From a virus, in the IMG/VR virus record IMGVR_UViG_3300024520_000194, positions 1 through 39,583 of that record: a DNA stretch of 39,583 nucleotides; one strand, 5' to 3'. The position numbers and the translations under genes are program-made. Shown here piece by piece: positions 21,950-30,637 of the stretch (the stretch's first letter is position 1; every line of letters begins with the position of its first letter). The notes under the pieces were generated by a model. The model was not told the DNA's origin. It ran no database searches and saw only the letters and a program-made list of their open reading frames with translations.

Positions 21950-24131
21950 AATATACGGTCCCGCCGATCGTCTCCTTGGCAATGGGATGCTCGGAGACAG
22001 CACCTTCGGGGCCACGCCTCAGTGGCATGAACCGGGTGGTTATGAGTCTCCCGAAGTTGACCTTGCTGTAGCGGACGTCTGACCCCTGGTCTTTCACCCA
22101 CTTATGGAATGCTTGGTATGCGTCATTGAGAGGCACACGCCCGTCAGTGAACTGCTCGTAGGTCTCCTGCAGGAATGACCCGATAGCGTCCTCCCCTTCC
22201 TTGTACTCACTCATGGCGATTGAACTGCTTTCAGGTTCTTCAGCGCCGTGGGCCAGGAACTGGGAGAGTCCTTCGACGAGCCAGTAGAGGACAAACTCTT
22301 TCTCGTCCTTGGCGAGGCGCCGCATGAGGGTGCTGTCCTGTTCGTGTTCAGGGATTTGGACGGGGAACTTTATGAGGGCCATTCGCCTCCACCCACCGTG
22401 GCTGTGGTCCTGTATGGTGGGGAGGTAGTTCGACATGATTACAAATGCCGTAACGGGGCGGAAAGAGAAGTGCCTTCCATACAGGTGTCTCCCCGAGATC
22501 AGAGCCTCTCCCCCGGTGAGCATTTTGAAGCGTTCATCGTTGAGCCGGGTGGAACTTCCGAACTCATGAACAAGACCCACTCGCTTACCTTGTATGCTGG
22601 CGACCTTCGTCTCTCCGCCTCCGTCACTACCTGACTTGCCCGTTAGGGTGGAGGCAGGAACCGGGAAGCAGTAATCACCGAGGGACTCCTGGAGCACCCC
22701 TGCCAGTACGCTCTTCCCGTTGGCGCCGTCACCATACATAATCAAAGCCTTACTGTCACCAACATTCCCCATGAGACACATGCCCAGGCGTTTTTGAAGA
22801 TAGTGTATGGTTGGCACGTCTCCGTCGAAGATCGTCATAAGGAATGAGGCGAACTCGTGGGCGTGCCCTTCTGCAGGCTTCTTGAAATCGGAGGGGATAG
22901 TCGAGGTCAGGTAGTCCGTCTTTTCGTGCGGTCCCATAGTGTACTGCCCGGTGGCCTGGTCAAAAGTGAGCGTGAGGTTCCTGAAGTTGACCTTGTATGG
23001 GGAGTTGTCAAAATCTTCAGCGTCGATCCAGACGGCCCTCATGGTCCCTGCTAGGGCGAGGATGTCTTTGATCTTCCTGTAGTTGAGGAGCCTCGTGCAG
23101 AGCCTCTGTATGGCTTCTACGCCCTCCTGCCCCGCGTCTGATCTCATGCGTGTCAGGTATCTCCTCAGGCAGTCCATGGCTCCGGGTTCGTCACGTTCCC
23201 AGAAGGTTCCATTCCATACCATCCAGCCTAGCCCACTATTGTACCGGAGGTTTTCACCTTCGTCCCTGACAAAGAAGGACGCCACTTCAGACTCGACAGG
23301 CTCGGGGAAGCGAGCAGCGACCTCATGAGTCACCCCCCCGGTCGCTCGGGAGAAGGCAGACCCCACGATCGTTACGACTTCGTCGCTGCTCAGTGGAGGC
23401 ACGCAGTTGGCGGTATTCCAATCAGACGCTTGGGCCTCCGCTAGTTGCCTGTTAGCGCCGGAGTCCCTGAGCCTTCGGGCCTCATTGAAGACTGCGTTGT
23501 TCCGTCCTCCTGATCGAACAGCGGAGTCCATCCTGAAAGAAGAGATGTTGAATGAGGTGGAGGCGAGGTGCCGTTCGACGTAACACTGGGGCCTGTCGTC
23601 AACAGGGTAATGTTCTTTCATGTTGGGAGTTCCGGGAGCACGCATGATTCGGGCTGGCTCACAGCATTTCGTGTCGCCTTCAAATGCTGCGGTCAACTGT
23701 CGCAATCGCTTACTGAAGTCCCGTCGTTCCACTTGAGTTTCGAGTGGCTCCTTCTCAACTAGTATCCAATAGAGGTGGACGCCTCCTCCGGTTCGGACAG
23801 TGTATGTGGGACTGGGGTAGCCGTGGGTCTCTGCTCGCTGGTCGATACTCTCCACGGAGATGTCTGGGTCGTCGATATCGACCCATAGGGCTCTTGAGAA
23901 AAGCAGGTTCTCGGCTCCACCGGAGCCTCCAATGTCTCGCCTGACAGCCACGCCAAACCCGGCGTTGGCTCCAGCGTCTAATAGGGCGTCGAGGTGTTCT
24001 GCGATGAGGTCCCCGGTTCCGTCCCACACGATGTTCCGGCTACTGACAGGGACGTTGCTTCCGAACCCCCGGACGTTCACTACGTCTCCTGTGTGGAAGA
24101 TGTCGTGGAAGAGGTTGTCGTTATTGCTCAT
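21888..24131 (-). CDS. Prim-Pol/D5-type primase-helicase
   Basis: 747 residues, ATG with GGAAGAG upstream. N-terminal Prim-Pol-like domain: Asp85-x-Asp87 in ALWVDIDDPD, His119 in TGGGVHLYW, and Arg161/Arg164 in ARIMRAPGTPNMK. A PriCT-like helical segment follows (about 208-263, RNNAVFNEARRLRDSG ... SSDEVVTIVGSAF). The C-terminal SF3 helicase has Walker A GDGANGKS (467-474), a Walker B-like GLVHEF (519-524), motif C around Asn568 in AFVIMSNYLP, and arginines 582/583. Such proteins open the origin, unwind and prime. With no phage DNA polymerase visible, host polymerase must extend. It is the largest early gene. Confidence 0.9.
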   Translation of the reverse strand: MSNNDNLFHDIFHTGDVVNVRGFGSNVPVSSRNIVWDGTGDLIAEHLDALLDAGANAGFGVAVRRDIGGSGGAENLLFSRALWVDIDDPDISVESIDQRAETHGYPSPTYTVRTGGGVHLYWILVEKEPLETQVERRDFSKRLRQLTAAFEGDTKCCEPARIMRAPGTPNMKEHYPVDDRPQCYVERHLASTSFNISSFRMDSAVRSGGRNNAVFNEARRLRDSGANRQLAEAQASDWNTANCVPPLSSDEVVTIVGSAFSRATGGVTHEVAARFPEPVESEVASFFVRDEGENLRYNSGLGWMVWNGTFWERDEPGAMDCLRRYLTRMRSDAGQEGVEAIQRLCTRLLNYRKIKDILALAGTMRAVWIDAEDFDNSPYKVNFRNLTLTFDQATGQYTMGPHEKTDYLTSTIPSDFKKPAEGHAHEFASFLMTIFDGDVPTIHYLQKRLGMCLMGNVGDSKALIMYGDGANGKSVLAGVLQESLGDYCFPVPASTLTGKSGSDGGGETKVASIQGKRVGLVHEFGSSTRLNDERFKMLTGGEALISGRHLYGRHFSFRPVTAFVIMSNYLPTIQDHSHGGWRRMALIKFPVQIPEHEQDSTLMRRLAKDEKEFVLYWLVEGLSQFLAHGAEEPESSSIAMSEYKEGEDAIGSFLQETYEQFTDGRVPLNDAYQAFHKWVKDQGSDVRYSKVNFGRLITTRFMPLRRGPEGAVSEHPIAKETIGGTVYFTGIGCKSREAWSYDVHGGA

Positions 24132-24226
24132 CGTTTGTCTCTTCCACTCTTCTAGAGATTGATAGCACCCGTCCGTCGAAGATAGACAGCGCCATCAGTA
24201 TGACGTCTGGCGTCCTGGCTGATAGT

Positions 24227-24433
24227 TTATGTTGGGACCTTATCGTTTCGAGCCTGCTCGGCGAGAACTTTAGCGAGCGTGGCTGCGTGCCCTTTAGGGA
24301 TTTGCAGTTCCCCGTAGGGCTCTGACGTGTGGGCCCTGAATAGTTGGATTGTGATTCCATGTTGCTCCTTCTGTACTTTGATTACGACTTCGTAGAGGCT
24401 TGCATTGCCTAGATATTTCTGCCCTGATTTCAT
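24227..24433 (-). CDS. Hypothetical small early protein
   Basis: 68 residues; the ATG overlaps the previous TGA (ATGA) and has GGGGGAC upstream. Starts MKSGQKYLGNASLYEVVIKV, then basic and mixed beta-strand sequence, with a helical end (HAATLAKVLAEQAR). No family recognised. The gap from its end to the primase start (24132-24226) holds only an unsupported 24-codon frame. Confidence 0.6.
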   Translation of the reverse strand: MKSGQKYLGNASLYEVVIKVQKEQHGITIQLFRAHTSEPYGELQIPKGHAATLAKVLAEQARNDKVPT

Positions 24434-24930
24434 TCGTCCCCCAGCAACTTCATGTATAGATTTCGGAAGTGTTCCCGAGCATACAGACTTGCCGCCGCGG
24501 GGGTAGAGAAAACACTGTTTGTGCCTGTCGCTCTCCACACTCCCTTCTTAACTTTCACTGCTAATGGGTTTCCGTTATGGTCCTCAAGTAGCGCCTTCGT
24601 GTTACGCCCAGTTTTCTTCCACCACTCCATGAACTTGAGTGCATTCGGTGCAAGTGATTCGGACCCGAACCGTTTACACTCCGCCGCCATCTTGTAGAGG
24701 GATTTCGTCTTCGCATTTTTGTGAGTAAGCCCGGTGGTCCTGTGAACGCTAACGGCTTCTGCAATGAGGAACTCTGGGTCGAGTCGAATGCGGACGAAGT
24801 GGTTAATCAGTATTAGGAATCGGATTCTCGTGGCTGGCTCGTCAAGGTCTTCTTTGACGTGTCGCTCGTAGTACCAAAGCAGTTCGTCGTCAGTGACAAC
24901 TGTAGGTATGATCGTCCTGAGGACCTGCAT
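24430..24930 (-). CDS. Hypothetical early protein
   Basis: 166 residues from the ATG at 24930, with AGAGGAA upstream. An in-frame TTG at 25029 would overlap the HTH gene by 140 bases; ATG 24939 is too close to the ribosome site. A helical protein rich in Glu, Arg and Leu (DDELLWYYERHVKEDLDEP, RIRFLILINHFVRIRLDPEF), followed by a basic C-terminal part that contains WWKKTGRNTKALLED and KKGVWRATG. It lies between an HTH gene and the primase, so a replication accessory or helicase-loader-like role is possible, but no motif proves it. Confidence 0.6.
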   Translation of the reverse strand: MQVLRTIIPTVVTDDELLWYYERHVKEDLDEPATRIRFLILINHFVRIRLDPEFLIAEAVSVHRTTGLTHKNAKTKSLYKMAAECKRFGSESLAPNALKFMEWWKKTGRNTKALLEDHNGNPLAVKVKKGVWRATGTNSVFSTPAAASLYAREHFRNLYMKLLGDE

Positions 24931-25138
24931 GCTCGGCATTTCCTCTTTTATGTGTCGTCGTGTTATTGGTTTGTGGTCGCCCAGGTTGTCTAGGTACCTT
25001 AGCAAATCTCTCGAAATCCTCACGGTCAATCACCCATACCCCCGAAAACTTGACACATGAAAAACGGGCGCCAGCACACAGGCGACCAATGCGCTGAGTG
25101 CTGACGCCAAGAACTTGTGCTGCATCCCCTGCAGACAA
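24890..25138 (-). CDS. Excisionase-like helix-turn-helix protein
   Basis: 82 residues from a TTG start 10 bases after the SSB stop with AAGG upstream; the frame is open further but upstream codons overlap SSB. An HTH_17/MerR-like DNA-binding module covers about residues 1-50: LSAGDAAQVLGVSTQRIGRL, then a wing CVKFSGVWVIDREDFERFAK and the typical PRQPGRP end. The tail is polar and His/Thr-rich. Proteins of this type act as excisionases or as origin/terminase-type DNA binders. With no integrase present, an origin or transcription role is more likely. A hairpin (25141-25160) covers its ribosome site. Confidence 0.65.
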   Translation of the reverse strand: MSAGDAAQVLGVSTQRIGRLCAGARFSCVKFSGVWVIDREDFERFAKVPRQPGRPQTNNTTTHKRGNAEHAGPQDDHTYSCH

Positions 25139-25140
25139 CC

Positions 25141-25160
25141 ACGCCTTGCTAGAAAGGCGT
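25141..25160. promoter_or_regulatory. Hairpin over the SSB stop and the HTH gene ribosome site
   Basis: Perfect seven-base arms ACGCCTT and AAGGCGT with a six-base loop that contains the SSB stop codon. In the leftward mRNA the AAGG used for the HTH protein lies in the 3' arm. Translation of SSB would open the stem, so the pair may be translationally coupled. Confidence 0.45.
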
Positions 25161-25520
25161 TTCGTCTTGATATTGAGGTTCTGCAACGTCTGAGGAGGAG
25201 TGTTCTTCACTTGTCGCTTTCTTGGGAAGGAACTCAACCGAGAAGGCCTTGATCCATGACTTGGCTCGCTTGGTGCCGTCCTTGCCTTCATAAGTATCGG
25301 TCATGAGTTGCCCCTGCACAATAACACCGCTACCCTTCTCAAGGTACTGTCGGACGTGCTCTGCGGTCTTGTTCCAGCACTCAATGTTAATGAAACTCAC
25401 GCGGTCCAGGCCGTGATTGTTTGCCAGACGGAACGTGGTGAGAAGGTGGCCATCGCCAACTTCACGTGACTCGGGATCTGCACAGAGATTCCCGCCAATA
25501 ATACAGTTGTTGACCCTCAT
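25149..25520 (-). CDS. ssb: Single-stranded DNA-binding protein (SSB)
   Basis: 123 residues from the ATG at 25520 with TTGGAGG upstream. A bacterial-type OB fold: NNCIIGGNLCADPESREVG, FRLANNH, FINIECWNKTAEHVRQYLEK, GSGVIVQGQLMTDTYEGKDG, and KAFSVEFLP. A Ser/Glu-rich linker leads to the acidic tip YQDETPF, which matches the partner-binding tail of SSBs (acidic residues then Pro-Phe). It protects single strands during primase-helicase replication and can recruit host repair and replication proteins. A hairpin (25538-25556) lies just upstream of its ribosome site. Confidence 0.92.
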   Translation of the reverse strand: MRVNNCIIGGNLCADPESREVGDGHLLTTFRLANNHGLDRVSFINIECWNKTAEHVRQYLEKGSGVIVQGQLMTDTYEGKDGTKRAKSWIKAFSVEFLPKKATSEEHSSSDVAEPQYQDETPF

Positions 25521-25537
25521 GGGCCTCCAATCGAAGC

Positions 25538-25556
25538 GGGCTGCACCATGCAGCCC
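25538..25556. promoter_or_regulatory. Leader hairpin just upstream of SSB
   Basis: Seven-base arms GGGCTGC and GCAGCCC around a five-base loop, 18 bases before the SSB start in the leftward mRNA, between the zinc-ribbon gene and SSB. No U-run follows, so it may be an autoregulatory site or stabiliser. Confidence 0.4.
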
Positions 25557-25608
25557 AAGGTTATGGGGGACGAGTATGCACGTACTGTTGGTGGTGTCAA
25601 ACATTTTT

Positions 25609-25821
25609 TCAGGGGTGCGTGTTGCGGTCCTGGTAGATCATGGCGACTATGTGGCCGCAGGCTCTCCGCCCTTTAATGGGGGACCTTATGTTGGAGAAGT
25701 TGTCTACCGTTTTCCTGAGTTCGTAGGCACATAAAGGGCAGATCAGGTAGGTGTTGGTAATGCCACCAACCGCAGTGGTGGTTCCGTCGTAGTTCTCTGC
25801 ACAACGGTCACACTTTAGCAT
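25609..25821 (-). CDS. Small zinc-ribbon-like protein
   Basis: 70 residues from ATG 25821 with AAAGGGGA upstream. Two CxxC knuckles, CDRC (4-7) and CPLC (28-31), are separated by about 20 residues, plus a later Cys near residue 55; this fits a zinc ribbon. The remainder is basic. First gene of the leftward block, only 20 bp from the oppositely oriented terminase gene. It could be an early regulator, but no specific family is recognised. Confidence 0.65.
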   Translation of the reverse strand: MLKCDRCAENYDGTTTAVGGITNTYLICPLCAYELRKTVDNFSNIRSPIKGRRACGHIVAMIYQDRNTHP

Positions 25822-25841
25822 GGTTCCCCTTTGGGAGGTGT

Positions 25842-26357
25842 ATGGACAACCGGACAGACAAGGAAGCCATGTTGCTTCGGCTAGGGATAAAGGACAAGAT
25901 AAAAACACACATAGAGAACGGCGCATCGTTTAGGGGTGCTTGCATCGCTTGCGGCGTCCCGGCGGAACTAGTGCTGAACTTGACGAAGACCGATAGTGAG
26001 TTCAGGGGAATGTATGAGTTGGCTAAGGAAACACATCCAGTGAGCAAGGCAGACCCGGCGCCTTCTAGTGTTCCATATCGTGACCCCCATGCGATTAAGC
26101 AAGACTTCATGAGCCTATTAGTTGATGCTGGTCTCTACCACAAGTTGGCTCAGATGGCCGCGTTGGCTGATCCAGAAACAGAGGAGGGGCAGAAGGTCTT
26201 GATGTTCATGGGGCGCTCCATACTCCCGTTAGTCACCCCGAAGGATGAGCCTGTGGTGACACGCTCTGTGGAACTGGAAGAGATGTCTGACGTGGAACTG
26301 AAACTGATGTTGAAAGAAATGCGGGAAGCGCGGTTGGAGGGCCCGACCAGTGGGTGA
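25842..26357 (+). CDS. Terminase small subunit-like protein
   Basis: 171 residues, ATG with GGGAGGTG upstream. The N-terminal half has a helix-turn-helix pattern (IKTHIENGASFRGACIACGV then PAELVLNLTKTDSEF), typical of small terminase DNA-recognition domains. The C-terminus is acidic and helical (VELEEMSDVELKLMLKEMRE), fit for oligomer contacts with the large subunit. It overlaps the large terminase start by 8 bases. It should recognise packaging DNA. The call rests on HTH pattern plus position. Confidence 0.7.
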   Translation: MDNRTDKEAMLLRLGIKDKIKTHIENGASFRGACIACGVPAELVLNLTKTDSEFRGMYELAKETHPVSKADPAPSSVPYRDPHAIKQDFMSLLVDAGLYHKLAQMAALADPETEEGQKVLMFMGRSILPLVTPKDEPVVTRSVELEEMSDVELKLMLKEMREARLEGPTSG

Positions 26358-27807
26358 GGAACCGAACAAGGACGAACTACTACGTCAGGTGCAAATCGAA
26401 AAGGTCCTCGCATCCAGGAAGAGGAATGACCTCCTTGGGGATATTGACCCGAACGATCGGCAGCGAGAGTTCATAAACAGCCATCATAAAGAGTGCATGC
26501 TTACCGGGGCTAACCAGGCCGGGAAGTCTACTGCTCTTATGATGAAGTTCACCTATCACATGACTGGTATTTACCCTTCGTGGTACACAGGCGTTCGCTT
26601 CGAGAAGCCGATCCAGGCGGCGCTAGGCGGGGAGACGGCCCAGTCAACGCGGGATCTGTTGGTCAATAGGTTATTAGGCTCGCCGGAGAATCGAGGTTCG
26701 GGATACTTTCCAGAGGGCACCTTCTCCAATGATGACGTGACCAAAATGGCTGGGGGGGTGGCGAACCAGATCGACTACTTCCGAGTGAAGCATCACGACC
26801 CATCAGGCAAGGTTGACGGCTACAGTAAGGCGTATGTGTTCTCGTACTCAACTGGGTGGCGTCGCCTTCAGGGTTATTCGTTGGACTTGGTGGCGATCGA
26901 CGAAGAGCCTGAGTTGATGGTCTATGACGAACTGTCTGCACGGACGAACGCTACTGGCGGTCATGTAGACATTGCGATGACGCCATTGCGGGGTGAGACC
27001 GAACTCTACTTGATGTTTGAGGACCCAGAGCAAGAGATCAAACAACTCATCAACTACGACATCAACTGCGCTACCCATATGGACGAGGACCAGCGTCTTC
27101 ACCTACTCAAGAAGTATGAGAACAACCCATTGGCAGAAGCCCGGCTATACGGGCGCCCCGTTGCGAGTACTGGTCTGGTCTACAATATCCCCCAGCACCT
27201 CCTGATGGTTGACGACTTCCAACCTCCAGCCGCAGCCAACTACATTATTGGAATCGACTTGGCGCACACCGTTGGGAAGTGGTCCGCTGTAAAGATGGCG
27301 ACAGATAAGATGGCAGGGATCCACTACGTTGTCCAAGACTTCAAGGCGGAGGACATCACTGTGGCTGATTTCGCTTCGCGGCTGCTCGGCATGGGGGCCG
27401 CTACTATACCTGTTGCCTGGCCACACGACGCGATGAGGCAGTCGTCTAGTGGGACAGTGGTGTCTCAGTTGCGTGATTTTGGAGTTAATGTTCTTCCCGA
27501 GGCTGCCCACATGGTGGACAAGATGACAGGAACCAAGAGCAAAGCGATCATGACGATCATTGAGATTGCTCTTGATATGATGGCGCAGGGCATGCTTGTG
27601 TTCATGGAGCGTGGAGCCGGGGAACTACTGGCAGAGATGAGAAGATACCGACACCAGAACGGGAAGATTGCGCCCAGGCAGGAAGATCACTGCATCGACG
27701 CGATGCACAAAGCCTTAATGATGTTACACTTGGGCCGCCCTATTGGGGATTCTGGTTACATAGGGCGGCGGATTCGTGTGAGGGAAGAAGATTTCTTCGG
27801 GGGGTAG
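26350..27807 (+). CDS. terL: Terminase large subunit (ATPase-nuclease)
   Basis: 485 residues, GTG start with GGAGG upstream. The ATPase domain has Walker A GANQAGKST (53-61) and Walker B LVAIDEEP with Asp184/Glu185. The nuclease domain starts near residue 297: Asp303 in IIGIDLAHT, Asp360 in WPHDAM, and acidic residues in QEDHCIDAMHKAL (445-456). This motor drives DNA into the prohead through the portal and cuts concatemers. Length and order fit T7-like and related podovirus large terminases. Confidence 0.92.
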   Translation: MGEEPNKDELLRQVQIEKVLASRKRNDLLGDIDPNDRQREFINSHHKECMLTGANQAGKSTALMMKFTYHMTGIYPSWYTGVRFEKPIQAALGGETAQSTRDLLVNRLLGSPENRGSGYFPEGTFSNDDVTKMAGGVANQIDYFRVKHHDPSGKVDGYSKAYVFSYSTGWRRLQGYSLDLVAIDEEPELMVYDELSARTNATGGHVDIAMTPLRGETELYLMFEDPEQEIKQLINYDINCATHMDEDQRLHLLKKYENNPLAEARLYGRPVASTGLVYNIPQHLLMVDDFQPPAAANYIIGIDLAHTVGKWSAVKMATDKMAGIHYVVQDFKAEDITVADFASRLLGMGAATIPVAWPHDAMRQSSSGTVVSQLRDFGVNVLPEAAHMVDKMTGTKSKAIMTIIEIALDMMAQGMLVFMERGAGELLAEMRRYRHQNGKIAPRQEDHCIDAMHKALMMLHLGRPIGDSGYIGRRIRVREEDFFGG

Positions 27808-27810
27808 TGG

Positions 27811-29430
27811 ATGACTGAGATTCAAGAACTAATGGCCCGGCTCAAGAAGATGAAGTCCATTAGGGCTAATCATGAGGCGGCGTGGCAGGACATATCGAAC
27901 TATATGATGCCATTCCGTGGCGACATAACAACGAAGAGGGCTAGTGGTAGCCGTAGGATGAAGCCTGTCTTTGATTCTACTGCCATGATCGCAGCAGACC
28001 AACTGGTAAACTTCATGAAGGGGTCGCTGCTGCCGCCATCCCAAGACTGGCTAAGGCTTGAGCCCCCATTCGATTATTCGGAGGACGTTGGGGTGCGAAC
28101 CGCCCTGGACATAACCTCCCAGCGTATCCTGGCGAAACTACAGGATACCAACTTCTACAACGAGTCTACTGCTGCCCTTAGGGACCTAGTGGTCTTAGGG
28201 AACTCCTGCGTTTTGGTTGAAGAAGAGCCTGTGAATCCCAGAAACTCTAGCGGGATTGTCTTTGAGGCCGTTCCGATTGGTCGCATGTACTGGGCACAGG
28301 GTAAGGGTGGCCGCGTCCTTATGATGTGTCGTGAGTTCGAGATGCCGTCGATTGACGCAGCGCGATATTTCGAGAACCCTGGTGTTGACGCCGTAAGGAA
28401 CCTGGACAGTGGTACTCCCATGGAGATGGTGACCTACTACCAGTTCGTCTATGAGAATGAGAACAAGATTTACGGAGGGCTGCCGTCGAAGACGAACAAA
28501 ATGTACCGAAGCGTCTACCTCACAGAAGCAGGTGGGGGAGCCATAGTAAAAGACGACGGCTACGACGTGGCCCCTTACGTCGTAAGCAGGTTGCACCGCG
28601 TAGACGGTGAGGAGTACGGTCGTGGTAGGGGCCACCTCGCCAGGGCGGACGCCAGAGGCTTGAGCGAACTGAGACGTCAGATCCTAATGGCTGCAGGCAA
28701 AGACCTGAATCCGCCGTTGCTTGTGGAGGACGATTCCATGATGGATATGGACATCGCCAATGGTGGGATCATGGTTACGAGGCCGCCAGTAAAGGTGTCC
28801 CCGAACTACCTACGTAGTGGGGCCGACTATGGCGCGGCAGACAGGATCGCCCGTGAGGACAGGGACCAGATACGACAGGCGTTCCTCTCTGACGTTCTTG
28901 CCGAGCCTGCCAGTCAACCACGCAGTGCTGAAGAGTCTCGACAGCGGCAATCCCGGAGCCTGCAGCGGTTAGCGGCAGCAGCGGACATCATTAATAATGA
29001 GTTCCTTGGACCTATTGTGCAGAGTGTTGTAGGGATCATGGCGAGAAGGAATGAACTCCCGGAAGCGGTTGAGTTAGCGAAGACTATCGGGGGTAGCCTG
29101 CCGGGCGTAATCAAGTTCGCCTCTCCATTCTTCTCTGCCCAGAAGCAGGACTCAGCCCAACGGGTTATGTCATTCATGGAACGTAGGATCCAGTTGTATC
29201 AAGCGACCCAAGACCCTGCGTTCATGGAGGACATTGATCCCGATCGGTTGCGTGACTTTGACGCTAATATGAGTGACGTTCCTTCTAGGATCTTCAGGAC
29301 CCAGGAGGAGATTGACGAGATCCGAGCGGCCCGAGCAGCCAAGGCGGCTGACGAGCGGGTACTTCAACAACAGCAACAGATGCAGGCCGTGGAGCAGGCA
29401 CCAGAAGGAGGGGCCCCAGTTGGCCAGTAA
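27811..29430 (+). CDS. Portal (head-tail connector) protein, T7-like
   Basis: 539 residues, ATG four bases after terL. The N-terminus MTEIQELMARLKKMKSIRA then WQDISNYMMPFRGD, the TKRASGSRRMKPVFDSTA segment and MKGSLLPPSQDWLRLEP are typical of T7-type portals (Head-tail connecting protein family). The C-terminus is Gln-rich (VLQQQQQMQAVEQAPEGG). It forms the dodecameric ring for packaging and genome exit. Confidence 0.92.
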   Translation: MTEIQELMARLKKMKSIRANHEAAWQDISNYMMPFRGDITTKRASGSRRMKPVFDSTAMIAADQLVNFMKGSLLPPSQDWLRLEPPFDYSEDVGVRTALDITSQRILAKLQDTNFYNESTAALRDLVVLGNSCVLVEEEPVNPRNSSGIVFEAVPIGRMYWAQGKGGRVLMMCREFEMPSIDAARYFENPGVDAVRNLDSGTPMEMVTYYQFVYENENKIYGGLPSKTNKMYRSVYLTEAGGGAIVKDDGYDVAPYVVSRLHRVDGEEYGRGRGHLARADARGLSELRRQILMAAGKDLNPPLLVEDDSMMDMDIANGGIMVTRPPVKVSPNYLRSGADYGAADRIAREDRDQIRQAFLSDVLAEPASQPRSAEESRQRQSRSLQRLAAAADIINNEFLGPIVQSVVGIMARRNELPEAVELAKTIGGSLPGVIKFASPFFSAQKQDSAQRVMSFMERRIQLYQATQDPAFMEDIDPDRLRDFDANMSDVPSRIFRTQEEIDEIRAARAAKAADERVLQQQQQMQAVEQAPEGGAPVGQ

Positions 29431-29692
29431 GCCGAGCATAACAGACAAGTACGTGGCGACTTTTGAGTCCCCTGCTGGTGAGGCGGTCCTGGAGCATTTG
29501 AAGATGATGCTTGGAGTGGAGGACACCCTTGAGCCTGAGGAGTTCCTTAACTTGAATAAGGAAGCAGAGGGGGAGCGTGATCGGGTTTCGATAGATCCGA
29601 TTGCTATGGCTAAGAGGCTTGGCCAGCGTAGTGTTTATTGGAAGATCATCGCGATCCTCCGTTCAGGGAAGGTGGCTAAGGATGAGTCTTGA
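29420..29692 (+). CDS. Bbp19-like small virion-assembly protein
   Basis: 90 residues from a TTG at 29420 with AAGGAGGGG upstream, overlapping the portal end by 11 bases. The pattern YVATFESPAGEAVLEHLK at the start and IDPIAMAKRLGQRSVYWKII near the end matches Bbp19-like phage proteins, usually found between portal and scaffold. Function is not established. It overlaps the scaffold start. Confidence 0.75.
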   Translation: MASKPSITDKYVATFESPAGEAVLEHLKMMLGVEDTLEPEEFLNLNKEAEGERDRVSIDPIAMAKRLGQRSVYWKIIAILRSGKVAKDES

Positions 29693-30455
29693 AGAACTTT
29701 TGCCGGAAGAGTTTGAGGGTCGGGACGGCGTCTTGGAGAAGTTCAAGGACGTTCCGTCGTTAGCAAAGAGTTACAAGGAGTTGCAGAAGAGCCTTGGCTC
29801 GTCTGTACGGGTACCTGCACCGGAGGCTAGTAATGAAGAGCGGTCAGCGTTCTTCCAAAGGCTAGGCACTCCAGAGAGTGCGGACGAATACGAGGATTTA
29901 GAAGGGGCGGGAGAATGGGCGAAAAAGGCAAAGGCAGCGGCGCACAAAGCGCACCTGACAAGGGATCAGTGGAAGACGTTAGGCGCGATACAGGTAGCGG
30001 AAGCGGTGGAGGAGGAGCAGGCGAGGGACCAGGCACTCTTAGCCTCAAGGGACGATGCACAATCGAAGTATGGAGACCAGTACGAAGCGACGGTGGAGAA
30101 AGCGAAGAAAGCCCTGACGGCGCTGTCGGAGAAGAATGAAAACCTAGCCCCCTCATTGGACGGCGTGGACTTACGGGACATTGGGGCCTTGGAACTTTTT
30201 AGTATGGTTGGAGATATGATGGCAGACGGGACTAGTCCGGTTGACGGTGGCACTTCAGAGACGGTGTCGGATAGCGGTAGCGACATTGAACTGGCGATGC
30301 GTATACGGGAACTGATGAAGATGCCGAGTTTCCAGAACCGGCGGGACCCCGAGAACGAGAAGGTTCAGTATGAGTACCGGGAGAAACTCACGGAACTGAA
30401 GAGCCGAGGGTACGACAGTGTGTTCGACCCCCGGTTAAAAAATAACCCGTGGTAG
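29682..30455 (+). CDS. Capsid scaffolding protein
   Basis: 257 residues from ATG 29682, which overlaps the previous gene by 11 bases. Highly charged, mostly helical and Glu/Ala/Lys-rich, with few aromatic residues: WAKKAKAAAHKAHLTRDQWK, AEAVEEEQARDQALLASRDD, KAKKALTALSEKNENL. The C-terminal basic region (KLTELKSRGYDSVFDPRLK) probably binds coat protein. Composition and place between portal and coat are those of T7 gp9-like scaffolds. Confidence 0.85.
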   Translation: MSLEELLPEEFEGRDGVLEKFKDVPSLAKSYKELQKSLGSSVRVPAPEASNEERSAFFQRLGTPESADEYEDLEGAGEWAKKAKAAAHKAHLTRDQWKTLGAIQVAEAVEEEQARDQALLASRDDAQSKYGDQYEATVEKAKKALTALSEKNENLAPSLDGVDLRDIGALELFSMVGDMMADGTSPVDGGTSETVSDSGSDIELAMRIRELMKMPSFQNRRDPENEKVQYEYREKLTELKSRGYDSVFDPRLKNNPW

Positions 30456-30459
30456 GTAG

Positions 30460-30488
30460 TTGCAGGCGGGTTTGTATTCTTGTATATC
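30460..30488 (+). promoter_or_regulatory. Candidate promoter upstream of the major capsid gene
   Basis: TTGCAG (30460-30465) and TATATC (30483-30488) stand 17 bases apart. It lies in the 182-bp gap between scaffold and coat, the largest gap in the late block. Each box matches 4 of 6 consensus positions, so the call is weak. Confidence 0.3.
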
Positions 30489-30637
30489 GAGGGCGTGCTT
30501 GACAACTCCATTCGTGGGGCCGAGTGCGACCGCAGGATAGACTGCCGATTATGGTGAGCGTTATCGCCAAGGTGGGCCCAGGTGGCTGGACAACCTCCCG
30601 ACTAAAGTAATAACTTTTGTTTGGAAGGAATGTCCAG

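Noticed and set aside
24132-24226. 24-codon minus-strand frame between two early genes
   Set aside because: No ribosome site; too short to support without conservation data.
24890-25138. Excisionase as proof of a temperate lifestyle
   Set aside because: The HTH type is shared by many non-excision proteins and no integrase or attachment site was found.
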